A stretch of DNA of 64,000 nucleotides from Profundicola chukchiensis (GCF_029664245.1 NZ_JANAIE010000003.1:124001-188000); one strand, 5' to 3'; numbered from the stretch's first letter, positions 29,060-37,957 are shown. Program-made: numbers and translations. Notes: generated from the sequence alone by a model not told the origin.

Positions 29060-29444
29060 ATAATTTAGTTTGTTTTTGAGACAAAAGCGGGATTTCTTTT
29101 TTAAGAAATCCTGCTTTTTTTGTTTGTCTAAAAATCTATTTTATACAATTTTGAAAAATGTCTGTACATTAAGTTTTAATTAAAAGGACCCTTTATAATA
29201 AATTTCACCAAAACTACTCATCGTCAAAAATTCAATGCGTTTTTAAAACGATATAAACAAACTTCTCATCCTCGCATATATGTTTCTATGATTCACGAGA
29301 AATAAAGTCACTAGGGCGCTTATTTCAACAAAAAGAGGCATCGTAACCTTCTTTTAAAGGAATTGATAACCTCAAAGCTTAAGTTCTTATAAAATGAAGG
29401 ATCCTAATATTATCTAGCAGAATTTTGGAGGCTAGGAAATATCT
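29060..29444. other. 385-bp gap between converging genes
   Basis: It holds the terminator at 29083-29118 close to the T9SS gene. The remaining 320 bp show no ORF, tRNA or clear second terminator for the converging outer membrane protein gene at 29445. Confidence 0.7.
29083..29118 (+). terminator. Terminator of the TlpA-DUF6029-T9SS operon
   Basis: A 16-bp stem with one G-T pair (29083-29098, AAAAGCGGGATTTCTT; 29103-29118) is followed by a T run (CTTTTTTTG). The A run on the other side could also serve the converging array. Confidence 0.88.
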
Positions 29445-32090
29445 TTAAAATCGAAAGTTGTATTTAAAAATAATATATCTTTCGTTTAAGCTTTGTGAAT
29501 TTTGTTCTTGGTAATAATCGCTAACAAAGATTTGCTCAAAATGCTTGTTGTTAGTTAAATTTCTAGCTTCTATTGCGAAATCCCAGTTCTTATTTTTCGG
29601 ACGAAAGATAATATCGAAATCCAGGAAGTAGAATGGATTATTATCACCAAGCATCGGGTTAAAATATTCAAATGTAAGTGATGAAAACCAAAGCTTTTTA
29701 GGCTTAAAAATAAGTTTAGCTTCATTTTGAATTGAACTGTTGCTATGATAAGATTTATTAGGCAACTCCGTTCTAAAATATTGAAATTGGAATTTATTTT
29801 GAAAATTTAAAGGCATACTAAAGGCTGTATGCACAGAAAATTCAGCCAGTCCGGAATGTGCTGAATTATTCCTTAAATCTGAATTATTGACGAAATTAAA
29901 ATAGTCGAGATAGGCATAATTCCCTCCAAATCGAATAGTAGATTCAAGAAAACTCACATATTTTTCTATCAACAAGTTTGTGTTAAGATTCGTAATCGTT
30001 TTGGGTAAAATAATATACTTCGTTTGCGTGAAATCTTGTGAAATTAAATTTTCGCTAAATCTATTATTTTTGATTTTTTCGAAATTTAGAAAAAGCGTGA
30101 ATTGAAATTGTTGGTATAAATCATAATGATTAAATCCTATTTTTGAACTAAACTTGTCTTGATAGGCAAAATTCGTTTCGTTTTTTCTCAAACTTCTGTA
30201 GGAAGTCAATATAAAATTTTCGTATAAATTAGAAATAGCTTGTCTACGTTGATTAAACTGAGATTGTATATATATTTTTGAATCTGGACTCACATCATAT
30301 GAGAAACTGACTTCTGGGTTTATGATGATTTTGTTCATCAAAGAATCCATTTCCTGTTGCTGAAATTGAATTATATCATTCTTTAACTTTAAGTTTGATT
30401 TAAACTTCCATTTATTTTTGTTCCATAAATAACTTGCATACACTTGAGATTGCACTTGACTGAGCTTTATTTGATTTTCCAATGCTAATGGTGATTCAAT
30501 TTCAAGATGTGATCTTAGAAAATCTTTTTGATATTTTCCGATAAAACCTAAAGAATATTTATGTAATTTCTTATTAACTCCAAGAAATGATAAATTTACA
30601 AGACCAATATTTCTGTCTGTTTTAGCAAATTGATGTGCATCTTCGAAATTTATATTTTCGTTGATATCATGATTTAAATCTTGTGACATATCAAAATACT
30701 GAGGTGATGAGTTTTGGGCAAAGAGCAAGATCATTTGCAGCACCTGACGTAGGTTTAATTTATGCGTATAATTCAACTGGTGTTTATGAAAATACGTATT
30801 TGATTGCAAGTCAGTTGATATATTTGAATTCAGAAAATTCTTTTTCAAAAGATTTGAAGTATTGATTTTTTCATCAATCCATTTACTTTCCCATTCCCAC
30901 ATAGATTTCTCGGATTGAGACCATGTGATTTTTGAGTCTCCATAAAATGTTTGGGGTTTTTTCTGAATTATTTCATTGGCGTAAGTAGAGAAATCTTCTT
31001 GGTTCTCAAAATTATATTTAACCAAACTTGTATTATGCAGATCTAATTTATCTTGCAAATAATTAAAGTTAATTCTGGCCGTGGTGGCATTATTTAATTT
31101 AAAAACATCATTCACGCTTGCGAAAAAAAGCTGATTTCTTGTGGCTCTATCTTGACTTAGTCTACTTGTAAAAACTTTTTCGGGGATTGGCTTATTAGAA
31201 ATAAAATTCGAAACTTCTTGTTGTTCTCTGGAACTTACAAAAGAAAAGTAATTCCAAGGTGTATTATTTTTCCCGGTATTATTATAAGAAAGACTATTGA
31301 AATTCTTATTTCGATGATTTAATAAAATTGTATTTATTCTGGCCTCGTATCTGTCTTCTATTCCATAACCAAGATTTGCATTGCCTGACAGATCATGAAT
31401 ACCTTTTTTTAATTTTAAATTAAGTGCAACTGCTTGGCTGTCTTCAATACCATCCAATAACTTATTTTCACTCCAATTTTCTACGGCTTGAACTTGATCT
31501 ATGATTCCGACAGAAATATTCTTGCTACCCGTAACATAGTTATAGCCAAATAAATCATCACCATCCAAAAGCAGCTTACTGATTTCTCTACCTTTATATT
31601 TAATAGTCCCATTTTCTGCAACATCTACACCTGGAAGTTTTTTTAATAAATCTTCAACTACCCTTTCAGAACCATCCTTATAGCTATCTGCATGATAAGA
31701 TGTTGTGTCGTTTTTTACACGTATAGATTTTGGTTTTGCCTTAACGACAATATCTTGCAAATTAATTAAGTCCTTTCTCAATTCGAAATTAATGATTTGC
31801 GAAGTGTTTTGATGATTCAATGCTTGTATTTCGCTAGCAAATCCGTGCTTTGAAATCATTAAACTGTATTCACCTAAGGTTAAATTCTCTAAGGATATAG
31901 AATATTCGCCTTGTTTGTTTGTGGTATCAAATAATAGAACTTTATTTTCATCATCTATAACTTCCACAATGGCAGAACTAATACCTATTTGGGTTTCGAA
32001 GTCAATGACAATTCCTTCTAAATTCTGCGCGAAGAATGTAGAAATAATTCCCCCATAAAGAAAAACGACGAAATATAGTATTTTCTTCAC
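29445..32090 (-). CDS. TonB-receptor-like outer membrane beta-barrel protein at the end of the GLPGLI array
   Basis: An 881-aa protein with signal peptide (to FFAQ, about residue 22) and a carboxypeptidase-regulatory-like domain (LEGIVIDFETQIGISSAIVE). A plug-like domain follows (ERVVEDLLKKLPGVDVAENG, GREISKLLLDGDDLFGYNY), then a beta-barrel of about 600 residues ending in FKYNFRF. In many flavobacteria such proteins neighbour GLPGLI genes. No TonB box is obvious. It begins 9 nt after the GLPGLI gene at 32100 and is the last gene of the array, so it may be the outer-membrane partner of the whole set (inference). Confidence 0.85.
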   Translation of the reverse strand: MKKILYFVVFLYGGIISTFFAQNLEGIVIDFETQIGISSAIVEVIDDENKVLLFDTTNKQGEYSISLENLTLGEYSLMISKHGFASEIQALNHQNTSQIINFELRKDLINLQDIVVKAKPKSIRVKNDTTSYHADSYKDGSERVVEDLLKKLPGVDVAENGTIKYKGREISKLLLDGDDLFGYNYVTGSKNISVGIIDQVQAVENWSENKLLDGIEDSQAVALNLKLKKGIHDLSGNANLGYGIEDRYEARINTILLNHRNKNFNSLSYNNTGKNNTPWNYFSFVSSREQQEVSNFISNKPIPEKVFTSRLSQDRATRNQLFFASVNDVFKLNNATTARINFNYLQDKLDLHNTSLVKYNFENQEDFSTYANEIIQKKPQTFYGDSKITWSQSEKSMWEWESKWIDEKINTSNLLKKNFLNSNISTDLQSNTYFHKHQLNYTHKLNLRQVLQMILLFAQNSSPQYFDMSQDLNHDINENINFEDAHQFAKTDRNIGLVNLSFLGVNKKLHKYSLGFIGKYQKDFLRSHLEIESPLALENQIKLSQVQSQVYASYLWNKNKWKFKSNLKLKNDIIQFQQQEMDSLMNKIIINPEVSFSYDVSPDSKIYIQSQFNQRRQAISNLYENFILTSYRSLRKNETNFAYQDKFSSKIGFNHYDLYQQFQFTLFLNFEKIKNNRFSENLISQDFTQTKYIILPKTITNLNTNLLIEKYVSFLESTIRFGGNYAYLDYFNFVNNSDLRNNSAHSGLAEFSVHTAFSMPLNFQNKFQFQYFRTELPNKSYHSNSSIQNEAKLIFKPKKLWFSSLTFEYFNPMLGDNNPFYFLDFDIIFRPKNKNWDFAIEARNLTNNKHFEQIFVSDYYQEQNSQSLNERYIIFKYNFRF

Positions 32091-32099
32091 AAGACCTTC

Positions 32100-32837
32100 T
32101 TAATAAACTATTCCATTACCCGTTTGTAGCGATGGATATATAATCTCCGCCTGATTTATTTTATAGTAAGAATCGAAGGAATGATTTTCTTTTTTAGATT
32201 TTTGGGATTTAATATAATTATCATGAACACGAATAAACCTATCTTGAAAATCTGAAAACTCCATAAATTCTAAGGATAAATAATCTTCTGCTTCTTGCCT
32301 GAATTCGTTTTCATCTAATTCTGAAATAGATTGAAGACTATATTCAATAAAATCATCATCGGATTTAACATGTATAATTAACCCTGGCAATCCTTTGAAC
32401 TTCCAAGGTCCTTGGCTAATTTTGATTTCGTTGCTGAAACACGCTGTATATTTCCTACCCCTGAATTCTGTTGTTGCAATTTGACAAAGATGCTGATTTA
32501 CACTGTCCATTTTCTGTGTTAGATTCCATTTCAAGTCAGGTTCATCTACCACATTCAAATATTTTCCAAACAAAATCTCTTGATAATAATGTGTGTTTGC
32601 GATGCTATAAAACTTGCGTGGTCGAGAAGATTGAACAATAGAAACTTCCTCCATTGAATTCGAATCAGCATAACCAGTATATTCCCACTGACTATAATCT
32701 TCAGATATTTTTAAATCAAAATAAGAAATGAATGTGTTTGGAAAAACATTCATTTCATATGAAACCTTAATTTCTTGCGCTTCTAAAACAATTTGATATC
32801 CAAAAGCTAGCAAAATAAGATATTTTATTTTTTTCAT
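32100..32837 (-). CDS. GLPGLI family protein, single domain (array unit 5)
   Basis: A 245-aa exported protein with a signal peptide of about 20 residues and the exact family motif GLPGLI at 149-154, preceded by the typical TEFRGRKY and GPWKFK stretches (TIGR01200). The function of the family is unknown. It lies 3 nt after the frameshifted small peptide gene and 9 nt before the outer membrane protein gene, so all three form the last unit of the array. The length is that of a normal single-domain member, making it the least altered GLPGLI protein here. Confidence 0.92.
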   Translation of the reverse strand: MKKIKYLILLAFGYQIVLEAQEIKVSYEMNVFPNTFISYFDLKISEDYSQWEYTGYADSNSMEEVSIVQSSRPRKFYSIANTHYYQEILFGKYLNVVDEPDLKWNLTQKMDSVNQHLCQIATTEFRGRKYTACFSNEIKISQGPWKFKGLPGLIIHVKSDDDFIEYSLQSISELDENEFRQEAEDYLSLEFMEFSDFQDRFIRVHDNYIKSQKSKKENHSFDSYYKINQAEIIYPSLQTGNGIVY

Positions 32838-32840
32838 TAT

Positions 32841-33102
32841 TTAATCAAGATCATAATTTCCAGAATCTACTTCAAAATCATATAATTTGTTATTAGCTGC
32901 TACTGATGCTGCATCACACGCTTCTCTTCTGGTAGTTGCACATTCTGTTGCTGTTGCTGATTCACCTGTTTCGGGATTTACTACAGTTCTTGTGCAACAT
33001 TCACTTAAAATTATTTCTTCATTTATAATTTTAACGTCATTCCCTGCAAAAGACAATACACCAAAGCTAATAAAAGCCGTTGTAAAAAAGTAAATTTTTC
33101 AT
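32841..33102 (-). pseudogene. Small exported Cys peptide with frameshift in its signal peptide (array unit 5)
   Basis: From ATG at 33102 the frame reads MKNLLFYNGFY and stops. Removing one T from the T6 run (33084-33089) restores MKNLLFTTAFISFGVLSFAG, a perfect signal peptide like those of its paralogues, fused to an 86-aa peptide. The mature part has Cys35, Cys36, Cys54 and Cys62 (restored numbering) and the motif ECATTRREACDAA, matching DCKTARKKA and SCARKKA in the sister peptides. Without the change only an internal TTG start at 33056 is available, giving 71 aa and no signal. It may be a pseudogene, a phase-variable gene or a sequencing error. Confidence 0.65.
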
Positions 33103-33202
33103 AATAATTATATTTTATTGATTAATATGAATAGAAAATAGAAAATAGAAAGACAAATTATTTCCGACTTATTTGCATTTAATTCTTAATATTTATCAAC
33201 AA
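33103..33202 (-). repeat. Array leader/promoter repeat, copy A (most diverged)
   Basis: Shares with copies B-E the order: AT-rich leader with AATCAATAAAAT, TCTATTTTCTATTTTC-like tract, AATAATTTG, and AAGTCGGAAATAATTTG. The distal TTGTCAACAG part is only partly kept (ATCAACAAC). It lies directly upstream of the unit 5 peptide. Confidence 0.75.
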
Positions 33203-33237
33203 CATCGTGAAGATAACCATTTAATAACAATTTTAAA

Positions 33238-33271
33238 ATCAAAAAACCACCGAACATCGTGAAGTGGTTTT
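33238..33271 (-). terminator. Terminator of array unit 4
   Basis: AAAACCAC/GTGGTTTT stem (33243-33250, 33264-33271) followed by T on the minus strand, 50 nt after the GLPGLI stop at 33321. Similar hairpins end units 1-3 and the atp operon. Confidence 0.82.
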
Positions 33272-33320
33272 TAGACTTATGAGAAAATAAAGATCAAGTT
33301 TAGTTATTAAAAGAAGTTTT

Positions 33321-34646
33321 TTACCATTGAATAGTTTTTAAGAACTCTGCTAATTGAACCTCATTGAGAATTTCAGTCCGTTTATTCTTAATAGGAATGT
33401 CAGGTTTAAAAACTTCGTTTTTTAATTTAACATTGTTTGCTATTACATAGTCTATTTGATCAGAAGTTTTATGTCTTGTAATACTTTTAAGGATAATTCC
33501 GGGAAGACCATATAATTTATCGGGACCATTGCTAATTTTTATCATATTTGTAAACCATGCTTCTACAGAATACTCCTGCATATCTATTGTTGCTTTTTGT
33601 ATTTTAAAGCCCAGTAAATCATCATATCTCTCATGTATTTCCCAATTAATTGGTTGAAAATTATCTTTTATAATTATCCGTTTCCCCTCTATTTCCATTT
33701 CATTTAAATAAACACTATCCAACAAATTCTTGTAGAATGTTCCTGAACTTTTTATTCTGCCAAACTCCGTCAAACTTTGATTATTATTAATCCGCTCTAA
33801 ATACTTGTAATTGGATTCGCTAAAATTGCAACTCAACATAAAGTTAGAATTAAGTGTTTTTTCTTTATGATACTTTTCATTTTCTTTATATGTAAATTCA
33901 GAATAAACATCGTACACAATTTCAATATAGGGTTCAATATTCAAATCATAAATTTCAATTTCATCAGAATGATAAAATACAGGGTTTTTAAGATCCACCT
34001 GATTATTCCAAAATCTTAACTTAGAACGCCCTAGCAATTCGTTCCATGACATAGCATTTGCAATATCCAAGTTTGAGGTGATTGATTTTTGAGTGTTAAA
34101 ATCTATGCTTGTTGCCACGAACTCTATTCTTTTATTTTTTTCTACTACACTTAATATTAGCCCAGGTAATCCACTAAACTTAAAAGGTCCATCCTTGGAT
34201 TCAATTTCTGGACAATAGAATACTTCATATTCTCTTCCTCTAAATTCAGTAATAGCTTTCTTGCATAAATAGCCCAATATATACTTACTCTCATTGATTT
34301 TTTTCCATACAAAACTATCGATGTCATCAACTTGTATTTTATTTTGCAGATTTATAAAATGGGCTTCTGAAAAAATTTTATTTTTATTAAAATCTTTAAA
34401 AATCTCAAATACATAGTCAATAGTATCACCTACGATTTGACTAGCGTTATTTATGAACAAAGTATTTTTATCTAGGATTTTGTCGTTAATTAAAAAAATT
34501 GATTCCTTGGAGGTTGAATATAACTCTGTTTTAATCGGTTTTTCAATTAATGATCTAGTGTCGTTTAAATCATATTTGACATGAATGACATCTTGAGCAT
34601 ATAATTTAGATAGAAGAAATAGTATTAATATAAAAGAATACTTCAT
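33321..34646 (-). CDS. Tandem double-domain GLPGLI protein (array unit 4)
   Basis: A 441-aa protein when started at the ATG at 34646, giving signal peptide MKYSFILILFLLSKLYAQ; the longest frame adds nine non-signal residues. Two GLPGLI domains lie in tandem: TEFRGREYEVFYCPEI then GLPGLI at 159-164, and a second with EAWFTNMIKISNGPDKLYG then GLPGII at 380-385. The normal family length is about half this. The second domain carries the altered motif. A strong hairpin separates it from the small peptide gene upstream. It shares the tandem arrangement with the unit 2 protein, so these two are probably recent paralogues. Confidence 0.88.
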   Translation of the reverse strand: MKYSFILILFLLSKLYAQDVIHVKYDLNDTRSLIEKPIKTELYSTSKESIFLINDKILDKNTLFINNASQIVGDTIDYVFEIFKDFNKNKIFSEAHFINLQNKIQVDDIDSFVWKKINESKYILGYLCKKAITEFRGREYEVFYCPEIESKDGPFKFSGLPGLILSVVEKNKRIEFVATSIDFNTQKSITSNLDIANAMSWNELLGRSKLRFWNNQVDLKNPVFYHSDEIEIYDLNIEPYIEIVYDVYSEFTYKENEKYHKEKTLNSNFMLSCNFSESNYKYLERINNNQSLTEFGRIKSSGTFYKNLLDSVYLNEMEIEGKRIIIKDNFQPINWEIHERYDDLLGFKIQKATIDMQEYSVEAWFTNMIKISNGPDKLYGLPGIILKSITRHKTSDQIDYVIANNVKLKNEVFKPDIPIKNKRTEILNEVQLAEFLKTIQW

Positions 34647-34659
34647 ATGATCTTTGATT

Positions 34660-34688
34660 AAAGGTAGTTCCAAAAGGAACTACCTTTT
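34660..34688 (-). other. Intra-unit hairpin between peptide and GLPGLI gene
   Basis: A 12-bp perfect stem AAAGGTAGTTCC (34660-34671) and its complement (34676-34687) with a 4-nt loop lies in the 50-nt gap. The T-tract on the minus side is short (TTTAATC), so it may be a partial terminator or an mRNA stabiliser, raising peptide over GLPGLI expression. Confidence 0.6.
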
Positions 34689-34696
34689 GCTAATTA

Positions 34697-34993
34697 TTAA
34701 GTAAATGATGAACTTGGAGGTTGGGGGTCTGTTGGGGCTGGCTGCAATGCTTCTTGTGCTTGTTGATGCGCTTTTTTTCGAGCCGTTTTACAATCACCAG
34801 CCATAGAACAAAAAGTACCATGAGTTGCATATACACAGTATTCACAAGGAGGTAATTCCACACTACTTGCAATTTTAATAACCTCGACTACCTCAGTTTC
34901 GAGCTTTATTGAATTTGTTTCTAAATTCCCCATGGAAGCAAAAGCAAATGTTCCTATGAGCATAAACGCTAGAGTAAAAAATAAATTTTTCAT
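34697..34993 (-). CDS. Small exported Cys peptide (array unit 4)
   Basis: A 98-aa peptide with signal peptide MKNLFFTLAFMLIGTFAFAS. The mature part has four cysteines (Cys50, Cys53, Cys62, Cys68), the motif DCKTARKKA (67-75) and a Pro/Gln/Ser-rich tail. The signal peptide is nearly identical to those of the other array peptides, whereas the mature part is different. I know no family for it. It is first in its unit, just after leader repeat copy B, and precedes a double GLPGLI protein, which may be its partner. Confidence 0.75.
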   Translation of the reverse strand: MKNLFFTLAFMLIGTFAFASMGNLETNSIKLETEVVEVIKIASSVELPPCEYCVYATHGTFCSMAGDCKTARKKAHQQAQEALQPAPTDPQPPSSSFT

Positions 34994-35110
34994 AATAATT
35001 ACATTTTATTGATTAATATGAAACGAAATTAGAAATTAGAAAAACAAATTATTTCCGACTTATTTGCATTTATTTTTTAAAACTTGTCAACAGTTCAATA
35101 AAAATAAGCT
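34994..35110 (-). repeat. Array leader/promoter repeat, copy B
   Basis: About 115 bp closely similar to copies C, D and E, from AATCAATAAAATG next to the start codon, through TAATTTCG and AAATAATTTG, to CTGTTGACAAGTTTTAAAAA on the minus strand. It occupies the promoter and 5' leader position of unit 4. Confidence 0.88.
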
Positions 35111-35132
35111 TTTATTACTAATCTACCAAATC

Positions 35133-35161
35133 AAAAAACCACCGAACAGTGTCAGTGGTTT
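35133..35161 (-). terminator. Terminator of array unit 3
   Basis: AAACCAC/GTGGTTT stem (35136-35142, 35155-35161) with T after it on the minus strand, about 60 nt past the thioredoxin-like gene. Confidence 0.78.
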
Positions 35162-35222
35162 ATTATTATTTTTCTCGATTTAAATACTAAAAAAACTTCA
35201 ATCCTTATAACATCTTATTTGA

Positions 35223-35786
35223 TTACTTCGAATCCAAAACTTGCTGGATTTGATCTAAATAATATTTTTCATCTTTTAAATACGTGGAAGAAATTAGTAA
35301 ATTATTGTCTTTGGCAAAAAAAAGTATTAAAGAAAGTCCATAATCTTTAATTTCTTTAGAAATATTTTCCACAAACGAAATATATTTCTTTTTAAACCTT
35401 TTTGAGTGCTTATTGGATATATTAAATATAGGACCTTCATAACCTGCTTCTTTCAGCCTATACCGAATTCTATTAAATTCACTGGTATTATTTTCATCTT
35501 GTGCCGTTATCAAATAAAAATCAATCTTACTCTTATTTCTTGTCACCAAATCAAGTACTTTTGGCAAAGTTTCTACACAAGGCTTGCACCAGGCTGCATA
35601 TGTATAAACCAATTTATATTCAGAATTTCCCACATTCAATAGCGAATCAAAATCATCATTATCAATTAAATACACATTATAATTCTCAATATCTGCAACC
35701 TCTACATCATTGAACCTTATAACATCAAGTTGTTGACTTTGCGCTTTTAAACTAAATAAGATTAAGAAAAAAAATATAATTCTCAT
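35223..35786 (-). CDS. Thioredoxin-like exported protein (array unit 3)
   Basis: A 187-aa protein with signal peptide MRIIFFFLILFSLKAQSQ and a thioredoxin fold with active site WCKPC (Cys67, Cys70) in YAAWCKPCVETLPKVLDLV. This is the TlpA-like architecture of periplasmic disulfide reductases. It lies 15 nt after an unknown lipoprotein in the one array unit that has no GLPGLI gene. Because the neighbouring exported peptides have two to four cysteines, a role in forming or reducing their disulfides is a reasonable guess, not shown. Confidence 0.8.
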   Translation of the reverse strand: MRIIFFFLILFSLKAQSQQLDVIRFNDVEVADIENYNVYLIDNDDFDSLLNVGNSEYKLVYTYAAWCKPCVETLPKVLDLVTRNKSKIDFYLITAQDENNTSEFNRIRYRLKEAGYEGPIFNISNKHSKRFKKKYISFVENISKEIKDYGLSLILFFAKDNNLLISSTYLKDEKYYLDQIQQVLDSK

Positions 35787-35801
35787 ACTACATGTTTTTA
35801 T

Positions 35802-36338
35802 TTATTCCAAGGTAATTCTATATCCACCTTCATTTCCAATTGAAGTGTCCAAAGCATAACTATTTGCTTTTATATTAAAATCTCTATTATACTCTGGTAT
35901 AAACCCCGTATTTAAATCATTTTCTACAATTAAATAAGTTAAATCATTTGGCACGTCTTTAGGAACAGCATTTTGTAATTCTATTTCAAAATAATAACTA
36001 CCATCCACGTCCATCTTTATCTCTACAATTTTATAAGTCTCGTCACTCCCAACATTTTGCTCGTATTCTAATAGTGTTGGAAACCATTTAAAATCACAAA
36101 AACCTAAACCACTCAAACATTTCTTCTTAGGACGATGAATCTGCACTGAAAATATTATAAGATTAATACCATCATTACCATCTTTATTGAACATTGCAGT
36201 ATTAAATAAATCTTCACCTTTTAATTTTATAAACTCAGAAATATTATCTTCATTATAAATAGATGAATTTATTTCATCAGTATCACATGAATAGAAAAAA
36301 GCAATAATACAAAGTAAGAAACATAATTTAATTTTCAT
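35802..36338 (-). CDS. Unknown lipoprotein (array unit 3)
   Basis: A 178-aa lipoprotein: MKIKLCFLLCIIAFFYSC ends in a lipobox at Cys18. The 18 extra upstream residues of the longest frame come from the leader repeat, so ATG at 36338 is chosen. The mature part is acidic and Asn/Asp-rich, with a central KKKCLSGLGFCDF carrying two cysteines seven apart. I recognise no family. It takes the position held by the small Cys peptide in the other units, behind leader repeat copy C, and is followed by a thioredoxin-like gene. Confidence 0.72.
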   Translation of the reverse strand: MKIKLCFLLCIIAFFYSCDTDEINSSIYNEDNISEFIKLKGEDLFNTAMFNKDGNDGINLIIFSVQIHRPKKKCLSGLGFCDFKWFPTLLEYEQNVGSDETYKIVEIKMDVDGSYYFEIELQNAVPKDVPNDLTYLIVENDLNTGFIPEYNRDFNIKANSYALDTSIGNEGGYRITLE

Positions 36339-36452
36339 AATAAATATTTTTAATTGTTTATAATGAAACGAAAATAGAAAATAGAAAACCAAATTATTTC
36401 TGACTTATTTGCATTTATTTTTTAAAACTTGTCAACAGTTCAATAAAAATAG
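36339..36452 (-). repeat. Array leader/promoter repeat, copy C
   Basis: It matches copies B and E through TATTTTCG, CAGAAATAATTTGG and CTGTTGACAAG on the minus strand. Only the segment next to the start codon differs (ATTATAAACAATTAAAAATA), in keeping with the different first gene of this unit. Confidence 0.85.
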
Positions 36453-36476
36453 GTTTTTCTTACCGACATAGCAAAT

Positions 36477-36505
36477 AAAAAAACCACTGAATTTTACTCA
36501 GTGGT
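36477..36505 (-). terminator. Terminator of array unit 2
   Basis: ACCACTGA/TCAGTGGT stem (36483-36490, 36498-36505) with a 7-nt loop and A/T-run, about 60 nt after the GLPGLI stop. Confidence 0.82.
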
Positions 36506-36568
36506 CTTATGCTTTTTAAGCTTTTAATTATATTATTTATCCAAAACGTTTGCTCCTCCTGCACAAAA

Positions 36569-37957
36569 CTACTCACTCGTATCTACACCATAGCCTTGTA
36601 ACAGCCTTCTTCGTTGATAGGCCTCCTCTTGAGCTTGTTGAAATTGATCTAAAGTTACTGATTTTCCTTTTTTAGGAATTTTAATTTGGGAACTAGAAGC
36701 TATATCAATTGAAGTCGCATCATAAAAAGTTATTTCACTTGAGTTTCTATTTAACCTCTTAACCTCCATTCGAAGGATTAATCCAGGCAATCCACCAAAA
36801 AAATCAGGTCCGTTCGAAATAGGAATATCGGGCGTGAACCAAGCGATAATTTTTTGACCTTTGTATTCTATGATTGCTTTCCTAACATTATAGCCTAAAA
36901 ATACATCCTTCTCATCACTGATTTTCCAATTAAATCCAAGTATTTCATCTTCAATCAAATATTTTCTACCCATCAATTCCTCATCCTGCATAAGTTTTCT
37001 ATCAATTAAATCTTTATATATTATACCACGTTGAAAAACATAACCATAACTTGAAAGTCCTTGATTATTGATGATTTTTTCTACATAAAAATAATTTGAC
37101 TCTACAGGTGTCAGAATAAGTTTAAAGTCAGAATCTAAAGATTTATCAATTTCATTTTTTTCGGTAAGTTCAATATAAACTTTGTAATTAACTTCTACTG
37201 CGTAATCAGAGTTCAACTCATATCTTTCTATTTCATTTTCTAATCCACTAATCATAATGTATTGATTACAACATCTTTTTTGCTCTACAATATCCTTTGA
37301 ATATAATATATTCGCTTTGTCTATCAATGTATTCCAAGATAAATACATATTATTTTTAAATGGATTTTCTAAGTTTTTATTATTTTTTTCTATTTTTTTG
37401 GCTTTAATGTGTAATTGGTTTTCGAGATCAATTACCTCTAGAATAAGCCCCTTTAATCCGTGAAACTTCCATGGACCAACCGCTGAATTAAATTTCTCTG
37501 TATAGTAAATCTTATACTTCCTTCCTTTATATAAAATGGAAACTGCACTGCATTCATATCCTAAAATATTTTTCACATCTTGGGGATGCCAAGCTATTAT
37601 CTCGAAATCCTTTAAATCTTGCTTCAAAATAACACCATTCTGATAAACAATTTGTGATTTTGAAAACATCAAATCATCTTGAAAGCTTTTCCATACATAA
37701 TCTGTGAATGGCACCAACTCACTTTCAATTTCATCATTTTCATTAAATTTAAAAGTATTTAGGTCATAAGTCTCTCCATTCATTTCATACAATGAATAAT
37801 TCTCATTAAAATATAAGAAAGCATTTATGGTATCTTTAGATATTTCATAATCCTTTTGGGTATAATGAGCATATGCTATTTTATATTCACTGCTTAAAGT
37901 TTGAGAAAAAGATAAAGTGAAAAATAAAATAAAAATTTGTGATATCACTAATTTCAT
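36569..37957 (-). CDS. Tandem double-domain GLPGLI protein (array unit 2)
   Basis: A 462-aa exported protein with signal peptide MKLVISQIFILFFTLSFSQ. The first domain has LYKGRKYKIYYTEKF and the altered motif GLKGLI at 167-172. The second has EYKGQKIIAWFTPDI and intact GLPGLI at 389-394. The double length and matching domain order make it a paralogue of the unit 4 protein, but here the first domain carries the changed motif. A CC pair (RCCN, about 229-230) lies between the domains. It is 58 nt after the small peptide gene. Confidence 0.88.
   Translation of the reverse strand: MKLVISQIFILFFTLSFSQTLSSEYKIAYAHYTQKDYEISKDTINAFLYFNENYSLYEMNGETYDLNTFKFNENDEIESELVPFTDYVWKSFQDDLMFSKSQIVYQNGVILKQDLKDFEIIAWHPQDVKNILGYECSAVSILYKGRKYKIYYTEKFNSAVGPWKFHGLKGLILEVIDLENQLHIKAKKIEKNNKNLENPFKNNMYLSWNTLIDKANILYSKDIVEQKRCCNQYIMISGLENEIERYELNSDYAVEVNYKVYIELTEKNEIDKSLDSDFKLILTPVESNYFYVEKIINNQGLSSYGYVFQRGIIYKDLIDRKLMQDEELMGRKYLIEDEILGFNWKISDEKDVFLGYNVRKAIIEYKGQKIIAWFTPDIPISNGPDFFGGLPGLILRMEVKRLNRNSSEITFYDATSIDIASSSQIKIPKKGKSVTLDQFQQAQEEAYQRRRLLQGYGVDTSE

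Noticed and set aside
30683-30865. Small plus-strand ORF inside the outer membrane protein gene
   Set aside because: It is antisense to a well-supported barrel protein and has no promoter or family similarity.
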